Assembly: GCA_002189035.1 (NCBI GenBank)
Contig: NEEC01000018.1
Span: 62,001-126,000, forward strand
Length of the DNA stretch: 64,000 nucleotides
Source of the DNA: Utricularia gibba
Taxonomy: Eukaryota; Streptophyta; Magnoliopsida; Lamiales; Lentibulariaceae
Direction of reading: 5' to 3'
Part shown: positions 35,317 to 47,050 of the stretch, one piece after another
Position numbering within the stretch: position 1 is the stretch's first letter
Layout: the number at the start of each line of letters is the position of its first letter
Position numbers and translations under genes: made by a program
Notes under the pieces: generated by a model
The model's database searches: none
What the model saw: the letters and a program-made list of their open reading frames with translations, nothing else
Told to the model about the DNA's origin: nothing

Positions 35317-37111
35317 TCACCTTCCTCCCATGTCATCACCGGCGTATTGTGCACCGTTGGTGCTGTACCGGGGCATCTGTCCACGGTTGATCGACGTCAC
35401 CACCGCCGGAAGCCCAGCGGGCGACCCGCCCCTGGCAGATACTCCGAGTCCTAGGAAGTCAAGTGTGGTTTGCTTGGGACCAAAAACCGTTTGAGTCTCC
35501 ATCATAAATTCTTTAAAACCGGAGTCCTCATCATCGCCGATTGCTAGGCGAAGTCCGGCGGCTACCGATGAGCAGGGGGGCTCGATTTGGGGGATGTTCC
35601 AGTCGTGATCCGAGGGGGAAGAGCAGACCAAGCCAAGGCCCCTGAGGAGGGAGCCTTTTGATGATGTTGGACCCATCTGAGCGGCCTTTTGGAGCAGTGC
35701 AGTTGCCGACATGGCTGGCTGAAGTGAAGGGGCGTACTGGGCTACAGATGAAGCAAACATCAGCGGCGATTGGTTCGTCGACAGGCACAGGGACACGGCT
35801 TCGGAGGACGAGGATTGGAGCGACTCAATTGGGTGGGAAATGGCTCTCAAGTAGTTGTTGAATCTTGTTGCTGATGGCTCAGATGGCAATGTCGCTGATG
35901 ATGATGCTGAAGAAACGAAGAGGCTGGCAAACAAACTGTTGCTTGAGCTGCTGCTATTGCTGCATCCTGCTGCTGGAAATGAGTTCTCCTCCAAAACCTC
36001 TCCATTAACTGGATCAGCTCCAGTGCAATCGATCGTTGCTGCAAAGCAGGTTGAGTTAACGAATGACAACGGAAAAACTACAAAAATGACAATCAGATCA
36101 AAAGCATGGTACATCATAATCCATAACTCTCAAGGACATAAAGATAAATGAAAGGACGAGCCGAGAGACAACAAAACTCTAAAAAGTACCAGAGAAAATC
36201 CAACACTGCAACTACCTTCACTATGAACCGGTACAGCAGATGGCATCAAGGGAGTTGAGAGAGGAGCAGGGGCTTCAGATGGCTGCTGTGGACAAGGAGC
36301 AGGGACGGCCACAGGCGGCTGCGGTAGCGTCGGTGCCGGCAGAGGAGAAGCAACGCGTGTATGATCACTGTCATCTCTGGGACTACTGGGAGGTGTGGCG
36401 CGTGTTTCAGCTTTTGCATTTTCCTCAGCCAATGCATCACAAAAGGCTCTGTGTGTAACAAAACTATCCCTTCTGCGCAGATATGAAATCAGAATGAAAC
36501 TTAATTTCCAGATGTCAAACAAAATTGACTAAAAATGGTAACATTACGCGGGCAGAACCTCGAAAATAGAGTTCCACAATCGCATCTATACTCTCTTGTG
36601 CCACAGACCTTGGAGTGTGCTTTCCAATCAGATTGAACTGCATATTTTTTAGAGCATTTGTCACATTTCCATTTCTTTTCTCCATGTTTTCTGCAAAAGT
36701 GCTTCTTGATTCCAGTCAAATCACCCAAAGCTCGAGAAGGATCATGGTGTACGCAGCCGAGTTCTGGACAAATGTACACCCTTTTCTTCACACTACCTGA
36801 CCTCTGCCTCAGCTTCCACGGCAGGTTATGTCCTCTGCGATGAAGCTGCAGATTTTGGTCCCTTTGAAAGCCCTTGTTGCATATTTCACAAACGAATCTG
36901 TTGGTGGCCAACAAAGTCTTTGGAGACAGAGCAATGACTTCAGCATCAGGATCTGATGATAAAACAGAAAGTGGTATCCCAGTTCACGCCACAATAAAAC
37001 CCTTGAATGAAAAGAAGAAAATTTCTTTGTTTTCTTCTCACCTGGTGTTCCAGGAAGGTTCCGTTTCTTCTTCGCCGGGGGTTTCGCCGGAGAAGAATCA
37101 CCAGAGAACAT
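35317..37111 (-). CDS. INDETERMINATE-domain (IDD) C2H2 zinc-finger transcription factor, 4 exons
   Basis: A nuclear DNA-binding regulator of the plant IDD family. Exons 37042-37111, 36559-36952, 36216-36472 and 35317-36038, introns 89, 86 and 177 bp, all GT-AG; every junction keeps phase and gives 480 aa. After a basic leader (KKKRNLPG, about residues 14-21) comes the ID domain, about residues 45-166: two C2H2 fingers (CEIC...HRRGH; CPELGC...HFCRKH) and two C2HC-type fingers (CDKCSKKYAVQSDWKAHSKVC; CDCGTLFSRRDSF-THRAFC). A Pro-rich segment follows, then a Ser-rich region. The family's C-terminal motifs MSATALLQKAAQMG (about 350-363) and TTLDFLGLG (431-439) are intact. IDD proteins act in sugar, gibberellin, gravitropism or patterning programmes; which applies here cannot be told. 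The antisense frames over this gene are shadows. Confidence 0.96.
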
Positions 37112-37560
37112 TGTTGAGTCTTTCGTAGGTAAAGACTGAAAAGCTCAGAAATTATCGACAAAGGTGAAACCCAAATAGGACAAATTCCCAACTCAAACGT
37201 GGTAGAAAGTATCACCCAACTCCAGAGGTGAAGAAAACCTCCTAGCTCAATTACAAAACAGAGTCAACTGAAAAAAAGGACTCCTCAACACATGGAAGTT
37301 CGAGCGTGTTCTCTAGCCAGGTTTGACTGGGATTTGGGAGTCTTCTCGGGAATCACCACAGAACAGAACAGTAGGTGTGAAACCCGACTAGTTCACGTCT
37401 TGAAATCAATCCTGGCTCTACACCAATAGCCGAAAACAGGTGCGTCCTCCGTCAGTCAGTCCGTCGGGAACGAGGCGGAGAGGGAAATCATTGGAGAGAG
37501 AGCATCTGACAATAATGGGGGTGTTGGTCTGTCCAAGATAATATAAAAGACGGTACTCAC
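37112..37560 (-). promoter_or_regulatory. 5' leader and TATA-like promoter of the IDD gene
   Basis: The minus strand carries TTTTATATTATC at about 37538-37549, about 430 bp upstream of the ATG. A CT-rich stretch (GCTCTCTCTCC near 37490) follows at the position expected for a plant transcription start. The sequence between is GC-richer than the DNA beyond 37560. Confidence 0.4.
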
Positions 37561-39150
37561 TCACGCCTTTTCACCCACTCGTTTTTCTCCACCTTTCGAA
37601 ACTGATTTGATAAAATACGGTGGTGAAAATTTATTTACTTACAAAAATACCTCGAGCAATTGGAAATTGGAATTGTTGTTTCTGAATAATCCCGTATAAT
37701 ACAATCGTTTCTCATTTTCTACGAATCTTAATTTGATCAATCAACTGTGTTATAAATGTGAAAGCATTCAACCTCACAAATCATCCATTCTTACTCACAA
37801 ATCCCTTTCCCTTCTTGGAATGGGTAGGGTAGCTCCAAAGTAAAGATTTTCGTTTCTTGACATCTGGTCTGTTATGGTGGAGTTGAGCATATGTTACTTG
37901 TTGATGCTTTACTTGATAGTCCACAATCTATCATATATTGCATCAATACAGGTTTATAAACACATTCCACTTTTTTTTTTATCTAAGTATGTTATTACAA
38001 TGTACTTTTGTTTCTACATGACCTCACTCAACTTAAGTTTCAGATTAGACAGTAGAGATTGAAATGATTTTAACTTGTGATAATCATGGTTAAACTCAAG
38101 CTCCATTATGTATGTATGTATGTAAATACTTGGATCAGAGAATCGACTGCCTTTACGGAAATCGCCTAATTTTACTGTCCTATTTTTGGAAAATGAGGAA
38201 AAGAAAAGTTGCACCCTCAAATTACTAAAAATTCTATAGCTTCAAGTTCGCAAAATTCTTTTTTGTTCTCCCCGAAAAAGAGAAATAGTCCGGAGATAAA
38301 TCAATTGAAGAGGGGGTGGGGTGGTTAGGATATTTTGTAAAATAAAAAAGTTTAAGTATTTTACAAATTGATATTTTTTTTATCAGTGATTGCTTATTTA
38401 ATAAAAAAAAAGGAACCAAATTCATAGAGATAAAAAACTAATAATAAATTAAAGTGTGTGTGAGTTTTTTAAATGAAAATATAAGTTAACAATAAATTAA
38501 TTAATTAATTACATATCACCCCTTTTTTTATTTTTTTTGTTTCGTCTTCTGAAAAAAGGAATCTATTTTAAAGGCGCGGAACATTTATACTCATTATTGG
38601 GCATCATTTATTTATGTATTTATTCATACAAAAATGTCGCTCGCTATTAAAGGTAGAGGATCCTACTAGTAGTAGCACACGTCTGTCTGTCTGTCTTTAT
38701 ATAAATGGGATAAGCTATTTTAAATTGCACACCACGATTTAACAATCAACTTTGTTAAGGTGCTTGGTGGTGTTGTGACATTATTATTAATATTTTTTGG
38801 ATATTCAAATCTTTTGTGCTTCTCCTTTTCGGTCTTTGAGCTTTCCCAAAGCATGCAAAAGCCAGTTGTGCGGAGAAGTGGTGAAGCACTTTCTGATTTC
38901 TAATCCGATGCTTCCTTACTTTTTGCCTTGTGGACGTGTGCTAACTGCTACCATTGCAAAAACTTTTTGAAACTTTACTCTAACAAACAGTAAAAATTCA
39001 TGTCGGGTTTACAACGTTGATGTACAATGTAAGGTTACAGTAATCCATAAATTGTGAAAATTAATTTATTTTCTGCTTTAACGGGAACATATCATTTTGA
39101 TTCACTGTTATAGTTTAGAGTATACTTCTGGGACCAAAGACAGTTAATGT
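37561..39150. other. Intergenic DNA, no gene seen
   Basis: A TATG microsatellite lies at about 38106-38123 and a GTCT repeat near 38680-38697. Otherwise the stretch is AT-rich and non-coding. The first few hundred bases are the distal promoter of the IDD gene. Confidence 0.45.
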
Positions 39151-39152
39151 AG

Positions 39153-41280
39153 TCAACTAACCCATGGGTTTTCTAAGTGAATGCCTAGTTGAGTCTTCTT
39201 GTTCAATTCCCTTCTATTTTCTTTTGGAACATAAATAAAACATATACATCCAAACACATGAATGTGTTTCATGCTAGGTGCTTGCTTATGCCACATTTCA
39301 TATAGTGATTTATTCTCAACGAATCTCTTTGTTGGTAATCTATTCAGTACGTACACAACTGAATTCATGGCCTCACCTCAATATTCCAAAGGTAAGTTTT
39401 TTTCATACAGCATGCACCTTGTCATCTCTATTATGGTGTGATTTCTTCTTTCACTTACTCCATTTTTCTCAATGGTATATGGTGCAATAAATTGATGGAT
39501 TATAGCTTGTTGCTCATAGATTTCTACAAGCTCATGTCACATATATTCACCCTATTCTCAACTTGAGCATTAAAGATCTTAAAGCAATTTGTTACTTCAA
39601 AACTGATAAGTATAATAAATAACCATCAATACCTAGTATAGTCATACACAAATATTAAGAAATACTTGTAATCTACAAGTATAGTCATGGGTCCACACAT
39701 CGGTGTGAATTACTTCCAGCTTATGAGTTGTAACCCAAGTTCTTTCATTGAATGGTTTTTTGATGAATTTACCAATTTGGAAAATTTCACACATGTCATG
39801 CCCTTGTCCGAACACCGGAATCCCTTTTGCCAGGTTGGTTTTTGACATGTGACTTAAAGATGAGAAGTTTGACATCTTCCTTGACAGCAAAACAGGTATC
39901 AGTTAGAGCAATGTTTGATTGAAAAATAATAGGAAAGATCCTACTTTCCATTTTGATCTTGAGTGCAAGTTTTCCTTATAGCAGGTAAATATTGCAAAAC
40001 TATTTGCTTAAGCGAATATCAAGACCCTTGAGCATCATCTATCCCACATTCAAAAGACTGTGGCGCATGCCTTTAGTGTATAAGACACTTCTTATATCTT
40101 TAGGATATAGTTACTTGTTTCTAGCAATATGCTTCCAAGTCCATGTACTCGTATGGATCTCCCATCTACTACCTCAATTTTTTTTCTGAGTAGTGGTCTA
40201 TAATTTGAGAAGATACTAAATCGTCTTGTTATATGATTGCTTTATCCCTTTATTTGTAAGGTTGTTGGTTGTGGATAGTATTGTATCTTTGTGTAGTGAG
40301 TAAATCTCAATCATTTCCTTATCTTTTGAAAAGAATTATACAATACTTATATGTTGGCCTTTGATTCATTTTTGTCCTCTCATTTTCATACAAATTTCTC
40401 GACATACCTCTTCTTGCACACCCCTCTCATTGTGGCCCTTTTTTTTGTAGTAATTGCAAACTTTGCGAGATTAGTAGAAGCAGTTGGATGGGCACTTGGT
40501 GTAGCTTCCTTTCTTCTCAACTTTCTTTTGTATTTATGTGTTTGCTTATAGTTGAAGAGTGCATCTAATAGTTTTTCATAGTTATACGTAGCAAGTAACC
40601 CGATCGTAGACAATGTGGCAATGCATGTTCAATATCTTTTTCCTACACATTTAAGGACTTTTTCCTTAACATGCCCATCATCCGTTGTCTACCCAAATAT
40701 TTGAGTTGTCTTACAATTGCATTCACAAAGACTATTAGATTACTTATAGACTGACCTGATTTCAATATGAGATTGTCAAGAATATGCCACTATTTGTCAA
40801 CTTCTTTTTGTTTCTTTTCAGGAGTCATAGCATAGTTCTTGAGTAGGATTTTCGATGCTTTTTTTTGGTGATTTGTAGCCAAGAATAAGGTTGTAGGCCT
40901 CATTTGTAATGGCCAAAGCGAGTGCGTGCATGGCATTCTCCATCTTCTTTCTTTGCTTTCTTTCAATTGCATTCTTTGTGTTTGAAGTTGAGTTTTTTTT
41001 TTCTAGATTGTGATGTATCTACTTATTTGGTTGAATCATCCTCTTCAAATAGATCCTAGAGATCAAGACTATCTAGATGAATTGATATTTTATCAGCCCA
41101 CGCATCATAGCCTCCTTTTCCATCAAAAATAAGAGGTGGAATGAAGTAACTCACAAACACCATGGAAGATTTGGTCGAAAGAAACAAACAAGGCTGAATT
41201 GCTTCTTGATATTTGTTAATTTGCTTGTGCTTCTTCAAAATCCGACAATTGTCACCATATAAGAAGTTGTAGCTCACAAA
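39153..41280 (-). pseudogene. Ty1/copia element 2 remnant (gag to integrase)
   Basis: Minus-strand order matches a copia element. Gag start IPPLIFDGKGGYDAWADKI is near 41090-41150, a gag middle near 40790-40970 (HALALATNEAYNLI-type wording in one frame), a degraded zinc knuckle near 40440 (CNYYKKKGHNERG), gag-pre-integrase SHMSKTNLAKGIPVF and LEVIHTDVW at 39642-39890, and integrase C-part NSVVYVLNRLPTKRF plus HIHVFGCICFIYVP at 39153-39368. Stops and frame changes are frequent and reverse transcriptase is absent. It is distinct from copia element 1 in wording. Confidence 0.8.
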
Positions 41281-41609
41281 TTTGAAACCTGAATCTTAGT
41301 TTTTTTAACCGACGAATTTGTAGTTTTTTTCACTCAAAAAAGTATGTTTACAATGCAGTTTTCCTGACATGTATAGGCTATTTGTTGTAGCCGTTGGAAT
41401 GAGGATACCATTGCAACCTCCTTGGGCTTCTTAGGTGTGGTCCTCGCAATGGGTCTTCCTCAGACTTTGCTCATTAGTTGGCTGTCGAAGTCCATCTCTT
41501 CTTTTATCCAAGTAAGAAGTGATGGCCCAAGACGCCATCTCCACTTCCCTCTCCCTTCCGCAGAGTGCTGCTACCAGAATTGCCTCGTCGGAACTCATAA
41601 GCCAAATTA

Positions 41610-42480
41610 ATATTGATTATTAAATTATTGATAAAAAAATTATCTTTTAAAAGAAAATATAAATTATCCTAATAAATGAACAAGAAGCTTTTAGTACTTA
41701 TCGTATGTAAAATATTATTATTTTTGAATAATAAAAACTAATTCTATTTTTTATAATAAATAATATTTATTTAATAATTTTAATATTAGAAATACAGATT
41801 TCACAAAAAAAATAATTTTTGTAAATATTGTAAAAAAATTGTACAAAATTCATGTTTTTGATAAGCGTTATTACATATTAAAAAATATAAATTACAATAT
41901 TTATAATGTAATATATAAATATAAATAAAAAGATGGACAATTTTCTAAATTTGAATAGATGGTTAGTTTTATTAATTAAAGTTTTTGGTATGGTAATTTT
42001 CAAAATAGAGAAGGGTCACAGTTTGAGTTTTTACCAAATACACTCACTGCAAAAACATTCAATTCCAAAACCACCCACTATGTGCATCTCACCTCTAATG
42101 TGTGTCAAAACCACACATCCTACAGATTTTCTTTTCCATTTTTGAATTTCTTTTTGACAACAATTTTTAATACTAATATATTTTTTACAAAAAAATAAAA
42201 ATATATTACATTCGTTTTGCAAATATTGTAATAAATATTATTAAAATATCTTTTTTAGAATTCAAAAATTATATTAAATAAAAAAAATTAAATTAAATTT
42301 TTCATAATGTATATTATATTTAATTATTATATATTCAAAAATATATACAATTAAACAATGGAAAAATAAATAATTTAAAAAAAATGAAAATCAAATTATA
42401 TTATATATTCTTTTAAAATAATAAATCAAATTAAAAATCATAAATATCGTTTCATTTAACTTTTTCAAATTAATATTTTT
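41610..42480. other. AT-rich DNA left of the inverted-array element
   Basis: No gene is seen. A GC-richer island at 42010-42150 (CCAAAACCACCCACTATGTG, CACCTCTAATGTGTGTCAAA) stands out in AT-rich DNA and may be an outer terminal segment of the neighbouring element, but I did not find its mirror image at the other end. Confidence 0.35.
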
Positions 42481-42484
42481 ATTT

Positions 42485-43195
42485 ATGTTGATCACTGTAT
42501 TAATTACAGTTATCAGAAATAAAAAAAAATATATAAAGAAAACAACAATTACATATTTTTGTCGATCACTACAATTTATCAATTAAAGTTACTAGAAATG
42601 AAACTAATATAAAGAAAATAATAATTACATATTTCTTCCAATCACTACAATTCATCAATTACAGTTATCAGAAATAAAATTAATATAAACAAAATAATAA
42701 TTGCCTATTTCTAGTGATCACTGAAATGATCAATTATAGTTACCACAAATAAAAGTAATATGAGAAAACCATAATCATTTATTTATGTCGATCACTATAA
42801 TTCATCAATTACAGTGATTAGAAAACATGGTGATATTAGTCTATTAAGCAAAAATGTTCCGAACAAGCATAAAATAGAAAACAAGAATTACTCGAGTAAT
42901 AGTTTGTATCTCTAAATTTTACGGTCACTGTAATTACCAATTACAGTTATCAGAATTGAAAGTAATATAAGGAAATGATAACTTGTTTCTACGGATCAGC
43001 GTAATCATCAATTACAATTACTAGAGAAAATGTTTATAATACTTTATTAAGCAAAATGATGATTACCTATTCTGCAGATCATCGTAATCATCAATTACAA
43101 TTCTCAGAGAATATGCTTATAGTACTCTACCAAGCAAAATGATGATTACCTATTTATGTCGATCACCGTAATCATTAGTTACAGTTACTAGATAA
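42485..43195. repeat. Left subterminal array of about 70-80-bp repeats
   Basis: About nine degenerate units carry the core GATCACTGTAATTCATCAATTACAGTTA (split by substitutions), at about 42488, 42560, 42640, 42714, 42796, 42925, 42995, 43075 and 43158. Each is followed by AT-rich AGAAATNAAA-TAATATAA. The same core appears reversed at 46480-47050. The array ends 50 bp from the stop codon of the HAD-phosphatase pseudogene. Confidence 0.8.
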
Positions 43196-43245
43196 CAATA
43201 AAGCAAAAGTGTTTCTAATATGCATAATGAAATAGAAAATGAGAA

Positions 43246-44160
43246 TTACTCTACTAATGCTTTGTAATACTCCCAGTCTGGATAGTCTTCATTCATTGAA
43301 GCTTGACCAATGCGAAAATCACGTACAAAAAAGGGGGCATCAGATGCATCTATAAGTACTTCAAGAAAAGTCTTCATCTCACCCCCTTCCATAAAAGATA
43401 ATCTTTTTTATGATCCGTGTGCTTGTAAGAGTATGGAAATATGGCATTGTCAACCTATTTGAGAACCAGTAGAGTATAATTTAAACTAAAAAAATAAAAT
43501 TTAACTTATGAAATTTTCAACTAAAATTATTTTCGGATTTGTTATACACTTGTATAGTGAATCATCTACCAATAAGATGTTACCATGTGTATACCGGCCA
43601 TGAAAAGCATCATCCTCCATATTTTTCGCAACTCTTTCAGCAAAATCATACTTGCTGGCTTCTTGAGGACTCGAAGGTTTGTGGTGGTGCATTTCGTTCC
43701 ATCCCATATGAATGTCAAATTTGACATCTTCTCGCCAAACATCCAATTAATGACTTGGTTTAGTTGTGCAGTGTTACAAAAAGAATAACATGTAAAACAT
43801 ATATATAAAAAAGATAATATAATATTTTATATGTTACGCTCCACGTGACGACCATAGTGCAACATCAAAATGTTGCATACACCATTCCATAAACTCCCTA
43901 GCATTTGGTCTTAGAAACATTGAAAATATAACATATGCAATAAAGTCAAGTCAATAAATTAACAACTAACTATATGTTGCAAATGTGTGAAATACTAAAT
44001 AAATACCATACCTGCTCGCCCATAAATCCACTTGTCTGGACGCCCTTTGATGGTTGATGATGAATGAAAAATAATATCAGCAAAAATGCCATTGACGTCG
44101 AATACTACTAATTTCCGCGCCGTTAGAATATGACTACTTGATTCACAGAAAGAAGGCCAT
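43246..44160 (-). pseudogene. FCP1/NIF-type HAD phosphatase, captured and frameshifted
   Basis: Minus-strand pieces follow the plant FCP1-like/NIF phosphatase in order. RKLVVFDVNGIFADIIF (about 44020-44125) carries motif I. RPNAREFMEWCMQHFDVALWSS lies near 43845-43915 and INWMFGEKMSNLTFIWDGTKC near 43690-43760. LKELRKIW is followed near 43617 by a 1-base frameshift into GNILLVDDSLYK (motif with DD). Then come a probable intron, IFPYSYKHTDHKKDYLL, and FRIGQASMNEDYPDWEYYKA, ending at TAA 43246-43248. Donor GTATGG at 44011 supports splicing. Family members remove phosphate from proteins such as RNA polymerase II CTD; this copy is broken. It lies between inverted repeat arrays and beside a gag-like ORF. 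Confidence 0.72.
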
Positions 44161-44289
44161 CTGGATTGTTACCACTTTAGTTGTTGCTTCAACGCCTCAT
44201 TTTCAGCTGCCAAATCATTTGTTTCATTGTCAACCGCCACATCTTCGTGTAAATTATCAGCATCATTTCCACTTTGATCATTCATATCA

Positions 44290-45060
44290 TTATCCTTCTT
44301 TGTAATCCTTTTTTTTTCCACACCAAAACTTGGCTATGCCTCGGATTCTAAAGATGGGAGGTAGGATTGTAGTCAATGACTTAGTCTGTCCTTTAAAGAA
44401 AGCAATGAATTCATCAACGACATCCCTTGGTAATATCTCAACACCTAACAGTAAGCATAAGTAAATTAGATCAATAAAATCAGAACAATTCTTATAAAAG
44501 CACATAGTATAAAAAATTGTTTAACACATAAAATACCTTGTGGTTTTCCAATAAGATGAGAATTTGGAACTGTGCGTGGGAAATCATTTGGTAAATCTTC
44601 GGGAGACGAAACCCCTACAAAACTTGTCTACCAACTATCATACCTACTTCGTAGACCTTTCACTAATTTAATTGTAGACTTACCCTTTTTCACATAATTT
44701 GGTGAATCCTTTATTCTACTACACATGCTCACAACAAAGAAAATAGAAAATTCTAGGGGAATGCTTTCCTCAAATGCAATGTAAACCCATGCCAATATAT
44801 ATGCCACTTACTTAGGAGTCAAATGTGAAAATGGAATTTGAAGCCATGTCAAAACTTGCAACATAAATGGTAGCACTGGCACACGTAAGCTACATCTAAG
44901 GTGCTCAGTGCTGATAGCAAAACCCCTAGGACCAACACGTTCTAGAATATCACCAATGATCTCTTCATCCTCTTCCTTATCCCACAATTGATATTCTGCA
45001 TGAATATTGAATCGAAGCCTCAACTTTTCTGATGTGTTCATCTCTGCATAAAGAACAATG
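44290..45060 (-). pseudogene. Plant transposon gag-like ORF
   Basis: From ATG near 45045 the minus strand reads LRLRFNIHAEYQLWDKEEDE, then VPVLPFMLQVLTWLQIPFSH and, through a stop at 44808, YILAWVYIAFEESIPLEFS, FFVVSMCSR, LVKGLRSRYDSW, FPRTVPNSHLIGKPQ. After a probable intron at about 44510-44540 comes GVEILPRDVVDEFIAFFKGQ. The wording (P-SPF---VL--L---P-QLTP--W-Y---W) resembles the gag-like proteins of plants listed as putative gypsy-type transposon proteins (Transposase_28-like); I cannot confirm this. At least two in-frame stops are present. Confidence 0.5.
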
Positions 45061-45142
45061 AAAATGGAAACTTTCAAATCCATAAACTGTAATGAAAGCA
45101 TTTCAATTATTAAAATTTCATAATAAAATAAATTTTGTATAA

Positions 45143-45640
45143 TTTCATAGCCACACATCGCAATGAAATCATTCTAGTGACTAAAATTTCATAGCCGCAC
45201 ATTGTAATGAAAGCATTTTAGTGACTCAAATTTCATAATAAAATAAGCATCGTATAATTTCATAGCCACACACCGCAATGAAGTCATTACAATTACTAAA
45301 ATTTCACAATAAAATAAACTTCACATAATTTCATAGCCACACATCGCAATGAAAGGGATACAATGATGAAAATGTCACAATAAAATCAACTTCACATAAT
45401 TTTATGGCCACACACCACAATAAAACAGATACAATGACTAAAATGTCACAATAAAATAAATTTCGCATACTTTCAAAGCCACACACCACAATGAATACAT
45501 TACAGTGATGAAAAATACAAAACAAAAAAACATCTGCATAAAGCCACGCACTGCAATGAACAAATTACGATATCTCCAAATCCAAAATATAATAAACATA
45601 TGCATACTTTCAGATCCACGCACCGCAATTATCGCACAAT
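45143..45640. repeat. Tandem array with an exact 71-bp period
   Basis: The landmark TTTCATAGCCACAC recurs at 45187, 45258, 45329, 45400 and 45471, always 71 bp apart, each followed by A(C/T)CGCAATGAAA-type sequence. An extra copy is 44 bp upstream at 45143, and two shorter-spaced copies follow near 45534 and 45607, with weaker similarity to about 45880. Open frames here are read through the repeat and are not genes. Confidence 0.9.
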
Positions 45641-46269
45641 ACGGTGACGAGAGTAAAATAATGTTTCATATGCTTAGAGATCTTTGCACATTACAGTGAC
45701 CGTAATTTCTAAATGAAAAACAGTAGGGATACTTTCAGAGCAATGCTTGTAACAAACGCATTATGGTGACTATAATTTTTTTAAAAAAAAAAAGAAAGCC
45801 ATCCATCCTTTTTAGATTCACTTACAACATTGATCAATACAGTGACGAAAATTTTCAGATAAAACAAATCTTGTATGCTTTCAAGTCCTCGTGAAATAGA
45901 GAACACAATACCATGACCATTAAAATATAAAAAAACATAAACAAAAATTACACATAAAGCATACCTGTTCTGTGTGAAAAAACTTTGAAATGTGAAGATT
46001 GATACGGTTGTTGAAGAAGGAAGAGAAGAATGGTGTAAAAATTTTTAAAGTAATTAATTTTTTTTTAAAACCCAATTTAATAAATTCAGGAAAATTGCCA
46101 ATCTATTTTATCGGGAACCGAATGATACTTTTTTAATTAAAGATATTGTACCACGTGATAAGTGGAAGGCGCGCGAAGTAAAATTTGACGTGATTCTGCT
46201 AAAAATAGCAGATTTATGGATGGTCACCGTAATTGAATATACGGTGACCATATTCAGGGTTTAGGGTAA

Positions 46270-46449
46270 ATGAGGTTTACCATATCTATTGATGTACCAT
46301 ATCACTGTGATTTCAAAGGTGTTTCTCAACAACCACGGTCATCTCTTCAAGAACGACTTGAAGGTATGAACACTAGGTTTGATTTTCCTAGCTCGTCTAC
46401 TCAACAGCCTAGGAAACAGAAGTCACTAAATTTTTTGGGTCGTTTTTGA
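46270..46449 (+). CDS. Small hypothetical ORF (59 aa)
   Basis: An ATG at 46270 opens MRFTISIDVPYHCDFKG, followed by a Gln/Ser/Arg-rich stretch (RSSLQERLEGMNTRFDF) and a basic end, stopping at 46447-46449. The stretch is GC-richer than the AT-rich repeats around it, and sits between the gag-like ORF and the right inverted array, on the opposite strand. No family is recognised. It could be the start of a second transposon gene or chance. Confidence 0.25.
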   Translation: MRFTISIDVPYHCDFKGVSQQPRSSLQERLEGMNTRFDFPSSSTQQPRKQKSLNFLGRF

Positions 46450-46479
46450 AATAAGGATAAATATTATCAATATGTAAAA

Positions 46480-47050
46480 TATTATTTGCCTGGTAATTGT
46501 AATTGATGAATTATGGTGATCGGCATAATTATGAAATTATCGTTTCCTTTATATTACTTTTGTTTTTGGTAACTGTAATTGATGATTACAGGGATTGACA
46601 AAAATAAACAATTTTCGTTTTAGTTACATTCATTTCTGGTAACTGTAATTGATGATTACAGGGATTGGAAAAAATAAACAATTTTCGTTTTGCTTATATT
46701 ACTTTCATTTCTGGTAACTATAATTGATGATTACAGGGATTGAAAAAAATAAACAATTTTCGTTTTGCTTATATTAATTTCATTTCTAGTAACTGTAATT
46801 GATGATTTACAGTGATCGCCAGAAATAAGTAATTGTTATTTTCTTTATATTACTTTCATTTTGGGTAATTGTAATTGATGATTATAGGGATTGTAAAAAA
46901 TAAACAATTTTCGTTTTGATTATATTATTTTTATTTCCTCTAACTTTAATATATGATTACATTAATTATAAAAAAATAGAGAATTATTTTTATTACTTAT
47001 ATTACTTTCATTTCTGGTAATTGTAATTGATGAATTGTAGTGATTGGTCA
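46480..47050. repeat. Right subterminal array, inverted relative to the left array
   Basis: About eight units carry GGTAACTGTAATTGATGATTACAGGGATTG-type cores (split by substitutions), at about 46490, 46567, 46637, 46714, 46786, 46864, 46935 and 47015. They are the reverse complement of the units at 42485-43195. Three consecutive units (46567-46780) are nearly identical, including AAAATAAACAATTTTCGTTT, so part of the array expanded recently. Confidence 0.8.

Noticed and set aside
35531-37215. Several overlapping open frames on both strands around the IDD gene
   Set aside because: They overlap spliced IDD exons in other frames; only the IDD chain has domains and splice sites.
42485-43195. Regularly spaced repeats as a CRISPR-like array
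   Set aside because: Units are degenerate, AT-rich, mirrored at the other end of the element, and the genome is a plant.
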